Source of the DNA: JANXMY01 sp965246745
Lineage (GTDB): Bacteria; Armatimonadota; Armatimonadia; Armatimonadales; Capsulimonadaceae
Direction: 5' to 3'
DNA: 64,000 bases
Assembly: GCA_965246745.1 (NCBI GenBank)
Contig: OZ251980.1
Coordinates: 2,046,001-2,110,000, forward strand
A model generated the notes under the pieces. It worked only from the letters and a program-made list of their open reading frames with translations, searched no databases and was not told the origin of the DNA. Positions 41,079 to 49,638 of the stretch are shown here, piece by piece. The position numbers and the translations under genes are program-made. Within the stretch, counting starts at the first letter, position 1. Each line of letters opens with the position of its first letter.

Positions 41079-42209
41079 ATGAAAGACCCGCGCGTCCAAA
41101 AACTTGCCGACATTTTGATCGGCCATTCCACCCGTGTCCGGCCCGGCGAAAAAGTGCTGGTGGAAGCCTATGACGCCCCCGATGATGTCGTCACGGCGCT
41201 GGTGGAAAAAATCGCCGACGCCGGCGGCCTGCCGTTTGTTTCCGTCAAGCGCAGCAAAGTCCTGCGGGCGCTGTACCGAAACGCCACCGAAGAGCAGATG
41301 CGGCTGACCGGAGAATGGGAACAAGCGCGGATGGCCGGGATGGATGCGTACATCGGCCTGCGCGGCGCGGACAACAGCGCGGAATTGTCGGATGTCCCCG
41401 ACCCGCGCATGAAGCTCTACCGAAGCCTTTGGTGGAACCCGGTCCATTCGATGACCCGCGTTCCCCATACCAAATGGGTCGTCCTGCGCTGGCCGACCCC
41501 CGCAATGGCCCAAATGGCGGGCATGAGCACCGAAGCGTTTGAAGACTTCTACTTCGATGTCTGCACGTTCGATTATTCCAAAATGGACGCCGTGATCGCC
41601 CCCCTGAAAGCCCTGATGGACCGCACCGACCGCGTGCGCCTGACCGGGCCGGGCACCGAGTTGACGTTCTCAATCAAAGACATCCCGACCATTCCCTGCA
41701 CAGGCCGGGCGAACATTCCCGACGGCGAGATTTTCACCGCCCCGGTGCGCGATTCGGTCAGCGGCACGATTGCGTTCAACACGGCGACTATCTACCAGGG
41801 CACGATCTTTGAGGGAGTCACGCTTAAATTTGAGAACGGCAAAATCGTCAATGCCGTGTCAAGCGGCGGCACATCGGACGCCCTGAACGCCATTTTAGAC
41901 AGCGATGAGGGAGCGCGGTATATCGGCGAGTTCTCGCTCGGCTTCAACCCGTATGTGATGCAGCCGATGAAAGACATTTTGTTCGACGAGAAGATCGCCG
42001 GGTCGTTCCACTTCACCCCCGGCGGCGCGTATGACGAAGCCTTCAACGGCAACCGCTCGGTCGTCCATTGGGACATGGTCTTTATCCAGCGCCCGGAGTT
42101 CGGCGGCGGCGAGATTTACTTTGACGACGTGCTCATCCGAAAAGACGGCTTGTTTGTCTTGAGCGACCTGCTGCCGCTGAACCCGGACAATTTGAGGGCG
42201 CTCGGGTAG
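41079..42209 (+). CDS. M29 family metallo-aminopeptidase (AmpS/PepS type)
   Basis: The 376-residue cytoplasmic aminopeptidase shows the M29 metal-ligand motifs: NIPDGEIFTAP, GEFSLGFNPYV, GSFHFTPGGAYDE and HWDMVF. The N-terminal RPGEKVLVEAYDAPDDVVTALVEKIADAGG is also typical. It releases N-terminal residues from peptides with two divalent metals. A TATACT -10 lies at 41040-41045; a GAT-acetyltransferase follows after 4 nt. Confidence 0.93.
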   Translation: MKDPRVQKLADILIGHSTRVRPGEKVLVEAYDAPDDVVTALVEKIADAGGLPFVSVKRSKVLRALYRNATEEQMRLTGEWEQARMAGMDAYIGLRGADNSAELSDVPDPRMKLYRSLWWNPVHSMTRVPHTKWVVLRWPTPAMAQMAGMSTEAFEDFYFDVCTFDYSKMDAVIAPLKALMDRTDRVRLTGPGTELTFSIKDIPTIPCTGRANIPDGEIFTAPVRDSVSGTIAFNTATIYQGTIFEGVTLKFENGKIVNAVSSGGTSDALNAILDSDEGARYIGEFSLGFNPYVMQPMKDILFDEKIAGSFHFTPGGAYDEAFNGNRSVVHWDMVFIQRPEFGGGEIYFDDVLIRKDGLFVLSDLLPLNPDNLRALG

Positions 42210-42213
42210 ACAG

Positions 42214-42768
42214 ATGCAGCAGCCCCTCCTTCAAACCGAACGCCTCGTGCTGCGCCCGTTTGCGCTGTCCGATGCCGCTGATGTTCAGCGTCTCGCCGGA
42301 GCACGGGAAGTGGCGGATACGACGCTGGGTGTGCCGTATCCCTACGAAGACGGCATGGCGGAGCAGTGGATCGGCAGCCTGCCGGAGCATCTCGCTTCCG
42401 GCACGTTGCTGACTTACGCCGTCACGGATCAAGACGCCGGAAACCTCCTCGGGGTCGTCAGCCTTGCGGTGACGCCGAAACACAGCCGCGCCGAGATCGC
42501 TTACTGGCTGGGCACTCCCCACTGGAACCAGGGCTATATGACTGAGGCGGCGGGGGAGTTGATACACTACGGCTTCACGGCAATGGGCCTCAGCAAGATC
42601 ACGGCGTCGCACTTCGCCCGCAACCCGGCGTCGGGCCGGGTGATGCAGAAGCTGGGCATGACCCCGGAAGGTCTGCTGCGCCGGCATGTCCGCAAAAACG
42701 ATGGCTTTGAAGACCTGGTTTTGTACGGCCTGCCGGCTGAGGAGTGGGCCGGCAGAATGAGCGCGTGA
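42214..42768 (+). CDS. GNAT acetyltransferase (RimJ/RimL type)
   Basis: The 184-residue protein has TERLVLRPFALSDAADVQRLA, then AEIAYWLGTPHWNQGYMTEAAGELIHYGFTAMGLSKITASHFARNPASGRVMQKLGMTPEGLLR, the acetyl-CoA and acceptor sites of ribosomal-protein-type acetyltransferases. Substrate not predictable. Confidence 0.93.
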   Translation: MQQPLLQTERLVLRPFALSDAADVQRLAGAREVADTTLGVPYPYEDGMAEQWIGSLPEHLASGTLLTYAVTDQDAGNLLGVVSLAVTPKHSRAEIAYWLGTPHWNQGYMTEAAGELIHYGFTAMGLSKITASHFARNPASGRVMQKLGMTPEGLLRRHVRKNDGFEDLVLYGLPAEEWAGRMSA

Positions 42769-42792
42769 TGATTGCGAGGGCGTATAGACGGC

Positions 42793-42953
42793 AAGTAACG
42801 AGGGCGTGAACGCCCTCGCTGGGGGGCGAAGCGCCAAGCCGCCACCTGCGTGGCGGAAGATGTAATTTCTATCCTAATCTTACTCTTGTCCCGCGCAGGC
42901 GGGACCTTAGCGTCTGCGCTCCCCAGCGAGGGCGTTCACGCCCTCGTTACTTA
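42793..42953. repeat. nested palindrome E9
   Basis: The outer arms are GAGGGCG-TGAA-CGCCCTC with the linker GCTGGGG, inverted on the right. Inner hairpins are CCGCCAC-CTGC-GTGGCGG on the left and GTCCCG-CGCAG-GCGGGAC on the right, plus GGCG-AA-GCGCC and AGCG-TCTG-CGCT next to the linkers. It sits between convergent genes. Confidence 0.9.
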
Positions 42954-42986
42954 CCATCAACACGCTCTCGTTACTGGGTTCATTGT

Positions 42987-43853
42987 TCACGGCGCAACGC
43001 TTGTTGCGCCCTCGGCTGCGGGCGGCCCGCCGAGAGGCACGGCAGGCAGAACCGGGGCTGACGACGCCAGCGCGAGGCGCAGGTTTTTGGCCCACGACTG
43101 CGCGAGGGTGCCCGGCAGGAGAACACCGGCGGCCTTTGCGTCCGCTGCGGTCACCGACAGCAGCGGGGTCCCGGCCAGCGACAGCGTCGCGGCTGTGCCG
43201 GACACGGCCGGAAGGGTCACCTGCACTGCATCCGGGGCCGCCGCCGCCGGCAGCGACGCCAGCCGCTCCAAGCGGGCGGTCAGCAGGTCGCCGCGCTCGG
43301 CGGCGGTCAGGCCGCCGGTCTGCGGCCCGCGCAGCGCGAGAACCGTTTTGCCGCGCAGCGTCACAAAGGCGGTCTGCCCGCCGACTTGGGCGAAATCCGG
43401 CGTGATCGTCAGCGGCGGGTTCGCGGGCACTTTCGTGTCGGGGGCATTGGACGGCCGCCAGTTGACGCGCGGCAGGACCTGCTGCAACCGCCGCGCCCAG
43501 AGCGTCGCCGCCTGAATGGGGGTTTGGACCAGCCCGCTCGCGTTCACTGTCGCCGGGTCCACCGTCACGATGCGCCGCCCCAGGGCGTAGATCACCGGGG
43601 AGCGATTGACCCGGCTATTGGCGGGCGGCAGGTAGACAACCACATCCGACGGCAAAATCTTCGGGCTGCCAAGCAGGGGCGTCACGCGGCTTAAAATTAC
43701 GTCCACCCGCTGCGCCGGGGTCAGGCCCCCGGCGGCTCCGCGCAGGCAGAGCACATCGTAGCCCCCCAAATTCAGCGTCGCCGGCGTCTGCGCCCCGGCG
43801 GGTCCGGCCAGCGCCGCCATCAAAGCGGCAGTCATCAAAATCTCTGTCTTCAT
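42987..43853 (-). CDS. secreted protein with an internal duplication
   Basis: The 288-residue protein has a signal peptide (KTEILMTAALMAALAGPAGAQ). Two units of about 130 residues follow. The first has LGGYDVLCLRGAAGGLTPAQRVDVILSRVTPLL and VTVDPATVNASGLVQTPIQAATLWARRLQQVLP. The second has LRGKTVLALRGPQTGGLTAAERGDLLTARLERLASL and LSVTAADAKAAGVLLPGTLAQSWAKNLRLALA. Exported, function unknown. GAGGAAAG precedes the ATG; a longer frame to 44213 would run through palindrome E10 and is rejected. Confidence 0.7.
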   Translation of the reverse strand: MKTEILMTAALMAALAGPAGAQTPATLNLGGYDVLCLRGAAGGLTPAQRVDVILSRVTPLLGSPKILPSDVVVYLPPANSRVNRSPVIYALGRRIVTVDPATVNASGLVQTPIQAATLWARRLQQVLPRVNWRPSNAPDTKVPANPPLTITPDFAQVGGQTAFVTLRGKTVLALRGPQTGGLTAAERGDLLTARLERLASLPAAAAPDAVQVTLPAVSGTAATLSLAGTPLLSVTAADAKAAGVLLPGTLAQSWAKNLRLALASSAPVLPAVPLGGPPAAEGATSVAP

Positions 43854-43989
43854 CTGTCTTTCCTCACTTGTAATGCTGCTCTTAAAGACGAGCGCGTCTC
43901 GCCGCGTGTTCCCGCCGCCGGCTTCGCCGTCGGTATTCCACGCGCCAAATGGGAAGATATGCCCCAGCATTGGCGGCCCGGCATTGGTG

Positions 43990-44139
43990 CCCCGGCATAA
44001 ATGCCGAGGCTGGAACAAACCAGTGTCGAAGCGACACGGGAATTGGGAAGCGCTCGTCCGGCAGATTTCCTCTTGCGTATTTGCTCTTGCGTCGCCGCGA
44101 CGCTGGTTGATCCCAGCCTCGGCATTTATGCCGGGGCAC
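43990..44139. repeat. nested palindrome E10
   Basis: The outer arms are CGGCA-TAAA-TGCCG with GAGGCTGG; the inner left hairpin is GTGTCG-AA-GCGACAC, and the right one is GTCG-CCG-CGAC. The inverted repeat continues outward (ATTGGCGGCCCGG on the left at 43973). It lies between divergent genes and is a close relative of E6. Confidence 0.9.
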
Positions 44140-44241
44140 CAACGCCGGGCCGCCAACGCCGGGCCGCCAATGCCGGGGCACCAACGCCGGGCCGCCAATG
44201 CCGGGGCCGCCAATGCCGGGCCGCCAATGCCGGGGCATCCC
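44138..44241 (+). repeat. minisatellite of the E10 outer stem
   Basis: About eight units of the type CCGGGCCGCCAATG or CCGGGGCACCAACG stand head to tail between E10 and the pcrA promoter. They repeat the sequence of the outward extension of the E10 right arm. There are no spacers, so this is not CRISPR. Confidence 0.8.
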
Positions 44242-44293
44242 GCATCCCTGACTTCCTGGATACTGCCCGCAACCGGCCTGCACTCGGGCCGGG

Positions 44294-44299
44294 TATAAT
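44294..44299 (+). promoter_or_regulatory. -10 box TATAAT, 6 nt before the pcrA ATG
   Basis: A perfect TATAAT ends 6 nt before ATG 44306, so the expected start of transcription is at or next to the A of the ATG. There is no Shine-Dalgarno. No good -35 is seen in the minisatellite-derived upstream DNA. Confidence 0.65.
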
Positions 44300-44305
44300 C
44301 CTGCC

Positions 44306-47300
44306 ATGACTCCTGAGACTCCGAACCACCGCGTTTCGCCCCTTCTCGCCAGCTTGAACGAACCGCAGCAGCAGGCGGTTCTGCACGACTCCGGCCCGGT
44401 GCTGATTTTCGCCGGGGCCGGGTCCGGCAAGACCAACGCTTTGACCAAGCGCATCGCCTATCTCATCCAAGAGCGCTACGTCCGCCCGTACAATATCCTT
44501 GCCGTCACGTTCACCAACAAAGCCGCCGCCGAGATGAAGGAACGGATTGCGAATTTAGTCGGCGACCTCGCCATGCGCGAGCTGTGGGCCGGGACGTTCC
44601 ATTCCCTCTGCGCCCGCTGCCTCCGCGAGCGCGGCTCTATGATCGGCTTGGACAAAAACTTCGTGATCTACGACGACGGCGACCAGATTAGCCTCGTCAA
44701 AGAAGCCGTCCGCGAGCTGAGTTTGGACGACAAGCAGTACGCCCCCCGCGCCGTGCTGTCGGCGATCTCCAAAGCCAAAGAAACCCTGCAAACGCCCGAC
44801 GACATCCTGAACGACTTTAGCGCGTCCCCGTATGAGCGGGCCGTCGGGCGGGCGTATCAGCTCTATCAGCAGAAGATGACCCTCTCCAACGCTTTGGACT
44901 TCGACGACCTGATTATGAAGACGGTCCAGCTTTTGCGGGAGTCCGAAAAGGCCCGCGAGCATTACCAGAACCGCTTCCAGTATGTCCACTGCGACGAGTT
45001 CCAGGACGTGAACGACAGCCAGTATCAACTGCTGACGTTGTTCAGCGGCAAGCACAAAAACATCTGCGTCGTCGGCGACGACGACCAGTGTGTCGTTGAA
45101 GGCACACCCATCTTGACCCCCACCGGCTACGTCCCCGTCGAGCAGATCAAAGAAGGCGATACGGTCCTCGCCGCCTGCGGAGGCCCACACCTCGCCCCGG
45201 TTCAAGTCGAGAAAGTCATAGTGAATGACTACGCCGGGCCGGTCCGCAACATCACGACGCAACAGGGCGCAACTGTGCGCGTCACCCCCAACCATGTCAT
45301 GTTCGGCCGTCCTGATAAAGATGCTCCCCTTGATGTATGGCAAAGCCTGGGACTACAGAAGCCTATCGACAGGTACGGGGATAGCAGGTACAGAAATGGA
45401 GGGCTGTATTTACTAAAATCTGCTCACTTCGCTATGTTTATGCCTGAACGTGGGCATTTTCGCGTCACCGCAGAAGTGGAAGATAAAGACGATTGTGATA
45501 GCCATCAAGCTGCGTTTAATCACTACGATGATGCCTGGTACTTCGCAAAAAAGATGCAAAGTCAGCTAGGCTTATCCCGCGTTGAAATGACTGCCCAGAT
45601 TGCAGAGGGAGTACATCTAGCGCAGCCTTCCGAATTATTGACCAAGTGGCATAAAGTACCCGTCGTTGTAGGCGTACCTATTGGTACGCATGAACATAGG
45701 TTTACCGGATCGGCATATATTCACTTAAACGGACGAGTCGTAGATCACCAAATCACGTCCATCACCGATGAAGGATACACCGGCAAGACCTACGACCTCT
45801 CCGTTGCCAATCTTCGCAATTATGTCGCGGGCGGGATTGTCGTGCACAATTCCATTTATGCGTTCCGGGGCGCGAATGTCCAGATTATCCTGAACTTTGA
45901 GCGCGACTTCCCCGACGCCACCATTATCAAGCTGGAACAGAACTACCGCTCGACGCGGACCATTCTCGACGCCGCCTACCATGTCGTCCGCAACAACCGG
46001 GGGCGGGCGGACAAGCGGCTGTGGACCGAAAACCTGGAAGGCGAAAGCATCGCCCTGGTGGAAGCGCCGAACGAAGTGGAAGAAGCCGTCGCCGTGGTGA
46101 ATGTCGTCCGGGAAGGGACCATCACCGGCGACCGGAACTACAAAGACTTCGCCGTGCTGTACCGGGCTAACTCCCAAAGCCGCGCCCTGGAAGAGCAGTT
46201 TATCAATTACCGTATCCCCTACAAGATTGTCGGCGGGGTGCGGTTCTACGAGCGGCGCGAGATCAAAGATTTGATCGCCTACCTGCGGGTGCTGATGAAC
46301 CCGTATGACGGGTTGTCTATGCGCCGGATCATCAATGTCCCCGCGCGGGCCATCGGCTCGACCACGGTGAACAAAGTGGATGCGTTTGCTGCGAAGAAGG
46401 AAATCTCGTTCTGGGACGCCTGCCGCCGGGCGCACGAGATTGACCTGCCCGCGCGGGCCAAGAACTCGATCCATGCGTTTGTCAAAATCGTCGAGTATCT
46501 CACGGCCAAGCGCGACACGCAGAGTGTGTCCGCTTTAATCCAGAACATTCTCGACACAACGGGCTATTTGGAAGACCTCAAAAAAGACCGGACGCCCGAG
46601 GCCGAGTCGCGGGTGGAAAATGTCGGCGAGCTTTTGTCGGTCGCCAAAGAGTTCGAGCAGCAGCAATCGGGCGAGGACGGCAACCCGTCCCTGTCGGCGT
46701 TTCTGGAAAACGTCTCGCTCGTCTCGGATATTGACTCACTCGAAGACACGGCGAACTCGGTCACGATGATGACTTTGCATGCCGCCAAAGGCTTGGAGTT
46801 CCCGGTCGTCTTTTTAACGGGACTCGAAGAAGGCATCTTTCCGCACTTCCGGGCCATGAGCAGCCAGACCGAACTCGAAGAAGAGCGGCGCTTGTGCTAT
46901 GTCGGCATCACCCGCGCCAAAGAAGAGCTGTTTATGTCCTATGCCGGGTCGCGGATGATCTTCGGCAACACGCAGCGAAACCCCGTTTCGCGGTTCGTGT
47001 CCGAAATCCCGATGGAGCTGTTCCTCGCGAAATCGTCCCGCCGGGGCGCGATTGAAGACTACACGCCGACTCTCAAAGAAGGCAGCCGCCGGCCCGAGTC
47101 GGTGACTGCGCCCCGCTGGGACGACCTCAGCCGCGACTCCGCCCGCAAAGCCGCCGCCGCGCCGAACCCCCAAGCGATGCCGTTTGCCCTCGGCGAGAAA
47201 GTCCACCACGCCGCCTTCGGCACCGGCTTCGTCGTCGGCTTCGACAGCCCCACGGTCGTTAAAGTCCAGTTCATGGGAGCCGCCGGCATGAAGAAGCTCG

Positions 47301-47335
47301 ATTTAGGCTTTGCCAAACTAGAGAAAGCCTCATAA
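44306..47335 (+). CDS. pcrA: UvrD/PcrA/Rep-type DNA helicase with an in-frame intein
   Basis: The 1009-codon gene encodes a 755-residue SF1A helicase interrupted by a 254-residue intein. Extein motifs: GAGSGKTNALTKRIAYL (Walker A), TFTNKAAAEMKERI (Ia), HCDEFQDVND (Walker B), GDDDQ/SIYAFRGA (III, split), LEQNYRSTRTIL (IV), MTLHAAKGLEFPVVFL (V) and VGITRAKEELFMSYA (VI). A C-terminal tudor-like domain (GEKVHHAAFGTGFVVGF) matches PcrA. It unwinds DNA in repair and replication restart. The intein must splice for motif III to form. The mRNA appears leaderless. Confidence 0.95.
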   Translation: MTPETPNHRVSPLLASLNEPQQQAVLHDSGPVLIFAGAGSGKTNALTKRIAYLIQERYVRPYNILAVTFTNKAAAEMKERIANLVGDLAMRELWAGTFHSLCARCLRERGSMIGLDKNFVIYDDGDQISLVKEAVRELSLDDKQYAPRAVLSAISKAKETLQTPDDILNDFSASPYERAVGRAYQLYQQKMTLSNALDFDDLIMKTVQLLRESEKAREHYQNRFQYVHCDEFQDVNDSQYQLLTLFSGKHKNICVVGDDDQCVVEGTPILTPTGYVPVEQIKEGDTVLAACGGPHLAPVQVEKVIVNDYAGPVRNITTQQGATVRVTPNHVMFGRPDKDAPLDVWQSLGLQKPIDRYGDSRYRNGGLYLLKSAHFAMFMPERGHFRVTAEVEDKDDCDSHQAAFNHYDDAWYFAKKMQSQLGLSRVEMTAQIAEGVHLAQPSELLTKWHKVPVVVGVPIGTHEHRFTGSAYIHLNGRVVDHQITSITDEGYTGKTYDLSVANLRNYVAGGIVVHNSIYAFRGANVQIILNFERDFPDATIIKLEQNYRSTRTILDAAYHVVRNNRGRADKRLWTENLEGESIALVEAPNEVEEAVAVVNVVREGTITGDRNYKDFAVLYRANSQSRALEEQFINYRIPYKIVGGVRFYERREIKDLIAYLRVLMNPYDGLSMRRIINVPARAIGSTTVNKVDAFAAKKEISFWDACRRAHEIDLPARAKNSIHAFVKIVEYLTAKRDTQSVSALIQNILDTTGYLEDLKKDRTPEAESRVENVGELLSVAKEFEQQQSGEDGNPSLSAFLENVSLVSDIDSLEDTANSVTMMTLHAAKGLEFPVVFLTGLEEGIFPHFRAMSSQTELEEERRLCYVGITRAKEELFMSYAGSRMIFGNTQRNPVSRFVSEIPMELFLAKSSRRGAIEDYTPTLKEGSRRPESVTAPRWDDLSRDSARKAAAAPNPQAMPFALGEKVHHAAFGTGFVVGFDSPTVVKVQFMGAAGMKKLDLGFAKLEKAS
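45089..45850 (+). mobile_element. intein in PcrA motif III
   Basis: The insertion splits GDDDQ from SIYAFRGA. It begins with Cys (CVVEGTPILTPTGYVPVEQIKEGD, block A), has block B VRVTPNHVMF with TxxH-like TPNH, block F YTGKTYDLSVANLRNYVAGG, and ends IVVHN before Ser+1. At 254 residues it is larger than a minimal intein, but I see no LAGLIDADG motif in the central 110 residues, so the homing nuclease is lost or of another type. The part at 45310-45840 is visibly richer in A+T than the helicase around it, a sign of later arrival. Confidence 0.93.
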
Positions 47336-47357
47336 CGCCACCTACAGGAGAATACTT

Positions 47358-47564
47358 ATGGTAGAAGTCATCGGCATTGTCGAGCAGGGGCAGATCAAGC
47401 TGCCCCCCGGCGTTCCCCTTTCGGAAGGCCAGTCCGTGCGCGTCCTTCTGGACAGCCTGGAAAGCGCGGCCTATCCGCTGCCGCCCCTGGAAGACGAAGA
47501 ATGGACCGAAGAAGAAATGCAAATCGAAATCGCACAAACACTTCGGCGGCGAGGTAAACGATGA
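47358..47564 (+). CDS. small antitoxin (DUF104-like)
   Basis: The 68-residue protein starts VEVIGIVEQGQIKLPPGVPLSEGQSVRVLLD, a swapped-hairpin/AbrB-like DNA-binding unit, followed by an acidic helix (EDEEWTEEEMQIEIAQTL). AGGAG precedes the ATG; ATGA overlap with the PIN-like gene. Confidence 0.75.
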   Translation: MVEVIGIVEQGQIKLPPGVPLSEGQSVRVLLDSLESAAYPLPPLEDEEWTEEEMQIEIAQTLRRRGKR

Positions 47565-48061
47565 TTGTTATCGCCGATACCGGGCCGCTGCTGCATTTGT
47601 TCTGGGTAGACGCTCTGGAATGGGCCTTGCCCCCGCAGCCGGTCTTTGTGGTGGAATCGGTATGGCGCGAGATCGTCTCTTATGCCCCCGAAGCGATCCG
47701 CGACCCTCGGCTGAGGCGTGTCCCGACACCTGCCGACGTTCCGGCAAGCCTCGCAAGCCGAAAGCTCGACTCGGGCGAGAAAGCCGCGCTCGCTTACGCG
47801 CTGACTTTGTCGGCGGACGAAGTTTTGATCCTCTGCGACGAAATCCGGGGCCGCCGCGCTTGCCGCGATTTATCGCTATCGGTTAAAGGCTCGGTGGGCC
47901 TCATTATTGAAGCTGTCCAACAAGGACGGACAACAAAGGAAACGGCGCGTGTCGCCTTGCAGGATTTGGCAGGCCGAGGCCGCTTTTATGTCAAGGCCGG
48001 CGTCATCGCCCAGGCCCTCGCTGCGATTGACGCCGTTTCGGAAGGAGCATCCCATGATTGA
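47561..48061 (+). CDS. DUF3368 PIN-like toxin
   Basis: The 166-residue protein has IADTGPLLHLFWVDALEWAL (first Asp), LDSGEKAALAYAL (Glu), LILCDEIRGRRACRDLSLSVKGSVGLI (second Asp pair) and a C-terminal basic-helical region, the DUF3368 layout. Likely an RNase toxin kept in check by the upstream partner. Confidence 0.85.
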   Translation: MIVIADTGPLLHLFWVDALEWALPPQPVFVVESVWREIVSYAPEAIRDPRLRRVPTPADVPASLASRKLDSGEKAALAYALTLSADEVLILCDEIRGRRACRDLSLSVKGSVGLIIEAVQQGRTTKETARVALQDLAGRGRFYVKAGVIAQALAAIDAVSEGASHD

Positions 48062-48206
48062 ACTGCCGCCCGATGTGGAGCATCATCTCCGCGAAGAAGC
48101 CGCCCGCAGCGGTCAAAAGATAGACGAATACATACAATGGCTGATAGAGCGGGGTGAAAGCCGGCAGAGACCGGCGGCAACGCTTCACAGTGAAAGCGGC
48201 AGATAA
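48054..48206 (+). CDS. very small helical protein, possible RHH-type regulator
   Basis: The 50-residue protein begins IELPPDVEHHLREEAARSGQKIDEYIQWLIERGE. The LPPDVEHHLREEA...IDEYIQWLI pattern is that of ribbon-helix-helix antitoxins. GAAGGAG precedes ATG 48054, which overlaps the previous stop by 8 bases. It may be a third member of the toxin operon. Confidence 0.6.
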   Translation: MIELPPDVEHHLREEAARSGQKIDEYIQWLIERGESRQRPAATLHSESGR

Positions 48207-48210
48207 TTTA

Positions 48211-48855
48211 ATGAACATCATACTCACCTCCGTAGATGACGCTTTGGCGGACGCTTGGGAACGGTTTTGCGGGGACCTGCCGTTTGTTTCTGTGCATCGC
48301 GGCTCGATTTTCGATGTGTCCGCCGACGCCGTAGTCAGCCCGGCGAACTCTTACGGCTTCATGGACGGCGGGATTGACCTGCTGTATTCGCTTCACTTCG
48401 GCTGGGGGGTGCAGGAGAAGCTGCAAGCGCTTATTCAGGAAAAGCATCACGGCGAATTATTGGTTGGGGCGGCGGAAAGTGTCGAAACCGGCGATCCGCG
48501 CCTGCCGTTTTTGATCGCCGCGCCGACCATGCGCGTTCCCATGATCTTGCAGCACAGCGTCAATCCTTATTTAGCCGCCCGCGCCGCTCTGCGTTTAGTC
48601 AAGCACGGAACATTTGCCGCCGGGACCTATGCCGGCGAGAAAATCTCGGACTTTGTCGGCAGTGTGGCGTTCCCCGGCCTCGGCACCGGGGTCGGGCGGG
48701 TCGGCCCGAACACCTGCGCCCGGCAGGTCCGGGCGGCGATTGACGCCGTGGTCTTGGAGCAGGAGCCGTTTCCGGAGTCGTGGGCCGACGCGCAGCAGCG
48801 CCACCGCGTGCTGTACCTCGGGGTGGACTCCGGGCGCGATTTGCAGCGAGAATAG
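48211..48855 (+). CDS. macrodomain (ADP-ribose-binding) protein
   Basis: The 214-residue protein has FVSVHRGSIFDVSADAVVSPANSYGFMDGGIDLLYSLHFG and VAFPGLGTGVGRVGPNTCARQV, the substrate loops of macrodomains (NSYGFMDGGID, GLGTGVG). Closest to Tpr1/phage-tail-associated macrodomains. It may remove ADP-ribose or bind its derivatives. It lies 4 nt after the small RHH-like gene; whether it belongs to the toxin operon is open. Confidence 0.88.
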   Translation: MNIILTSVDDALADAWERFCGDLPFVSVHRGSIFDVSADAVVSPANSYGFMDGGIDLLYSLHFGWGVQEKLQALIQEKHHGELLVGAAESVETGDPRLPFLIAAPTMRVPMILQHSVNPYLAARAALRLVKHGTFAAGTYAGEKISDFVGSVAFPGLGTGVGRVGPNTCARQVRAAIDAVVLEQEPFPESWADAQQRHRVLYLGVDSGRDLQRE

Positions 48856-48983
48856 CGGGCTGTTCGTTTCGGCTGTGTTTCAACTGCGGCCTGTTTCGGT
48901 CATAATCAAGGGCGGCGCTCGTCACGGCCGCCGGCTGTGCGTGCGCCGATTTCCAACCGTATCCCGAAAGGCACCAAACATTT

Positions 48984-49622
48984 ATGCTGACTCCGCTGTT
49001 TCTCGCGACGACCCTGCCGGCTCCCGCTCCTGTTTCGGCCCGCACCGTCCGCCGCTCGTCTGCGGTTTCTTTGCCTTTCACCATCACCATTCCGCCGATC
49101 CCGTCGTTCGGCACGACCACTCTGCCCGCCCGGCGTTCCCGGTCGCTGATTCCTTTGACCCCCACGCTGACCCTTGACCCCGAGCAGGAAGCCGCCCGCG
49201 AGGAGCAGGACCTCGTCCGCGCCATCAACACCGAGCGCACCGCTCGCGGCTTGGAGCCGCTTCTGCCGGACCCGGTGCTGAACGAAGCCGCCCGCGCCCA
49301 TTCCCAGGAAATGTGCCGCTTGAACTACTTCGCCCACCGCTCGCCGACCCACGGCGACGAAACCCCCGTAGACCGCTACCTCGACGAGCTGCATGCCGAC
49401 GGCGCAGACCGCCCGGCGCGGGCGCTGGTCGGGGAAAACATCTTCTACGCCAGCGTCACCAGCGACTTCTACGGGGTGAGCTACGCCCACCGCAGCTTGA
49501 TGGCAAGCGCCAGCCATCGCGAAAACATCCTCGAGCCGCGCTTCACCAAAGTCGGGGTCGGCTTGTACCGCGATCCCGGCGGCCGCTTTTGGGTGACGGA
49601 GATGTTTCTGCGCGACAGCTAA
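48984..49622 (+). CDS. CAP (SCP/PR1)-domain protein
   Basis: The 212-residue protein has an N-terminal Pro/Ser/Thr-rich region without a strong signal peptide, then a CAP domain from about 70: LVRAINTERTARGLEPLLPDPVLNEAARAHSQEMCRLNYFAHRSPTHG, GENIFYAS, and SLMASASHRENILEPRFTKVGVGLYRDPGGRFWVTEMF. His, Glu and His of the CAP pocket are in place. GAAAGG precedes the ATG; CATAAT at 48901-48906 may be its -10. Probably exported. Confidence 0.88.
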   Translation: MLTPLFLATTLPAPAPVSARTVRRSSAVSLPFTITIPPIPSFGTTTLPARRSRSLIPLTPTLTLDPEQEAAREEQDLVRAINTERTARGLEPLLPDPVLNEAARAHSQEMCRLNYFAHRSPTHGDETPVDRYLDELHADGADRPARALVGENIFYASVTSDFYGVSYAHRSLMASASHRENILEPRFTKVGVGLYRDPGGRFWVTEMFLRDS

Positions 49623-49638
49623 ACAGCATCTTTGGGGG

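Noticed and set aside
43854..44213. N-terminal extension of the secreted duplicated-domain protein
   Set aside because: The frame runs through palindrome E10 and encodes repeats of AAPALAARRWCPG. A signal peptide and ribosome site at 43853 mark the true start.
44138..44241. Possible CRISPR array
   Set aside because: Units are contiguous 13-14 nt repeats without spacers. The same holds for 56450-56523. No cas gene is seen.
45310..45700. LAGLIDADG homing endonuclease inside the intein
   Set aside because: No LAGLIDADG-like block can be read in the central region; a different or decayed nuclease cannot be excluded.
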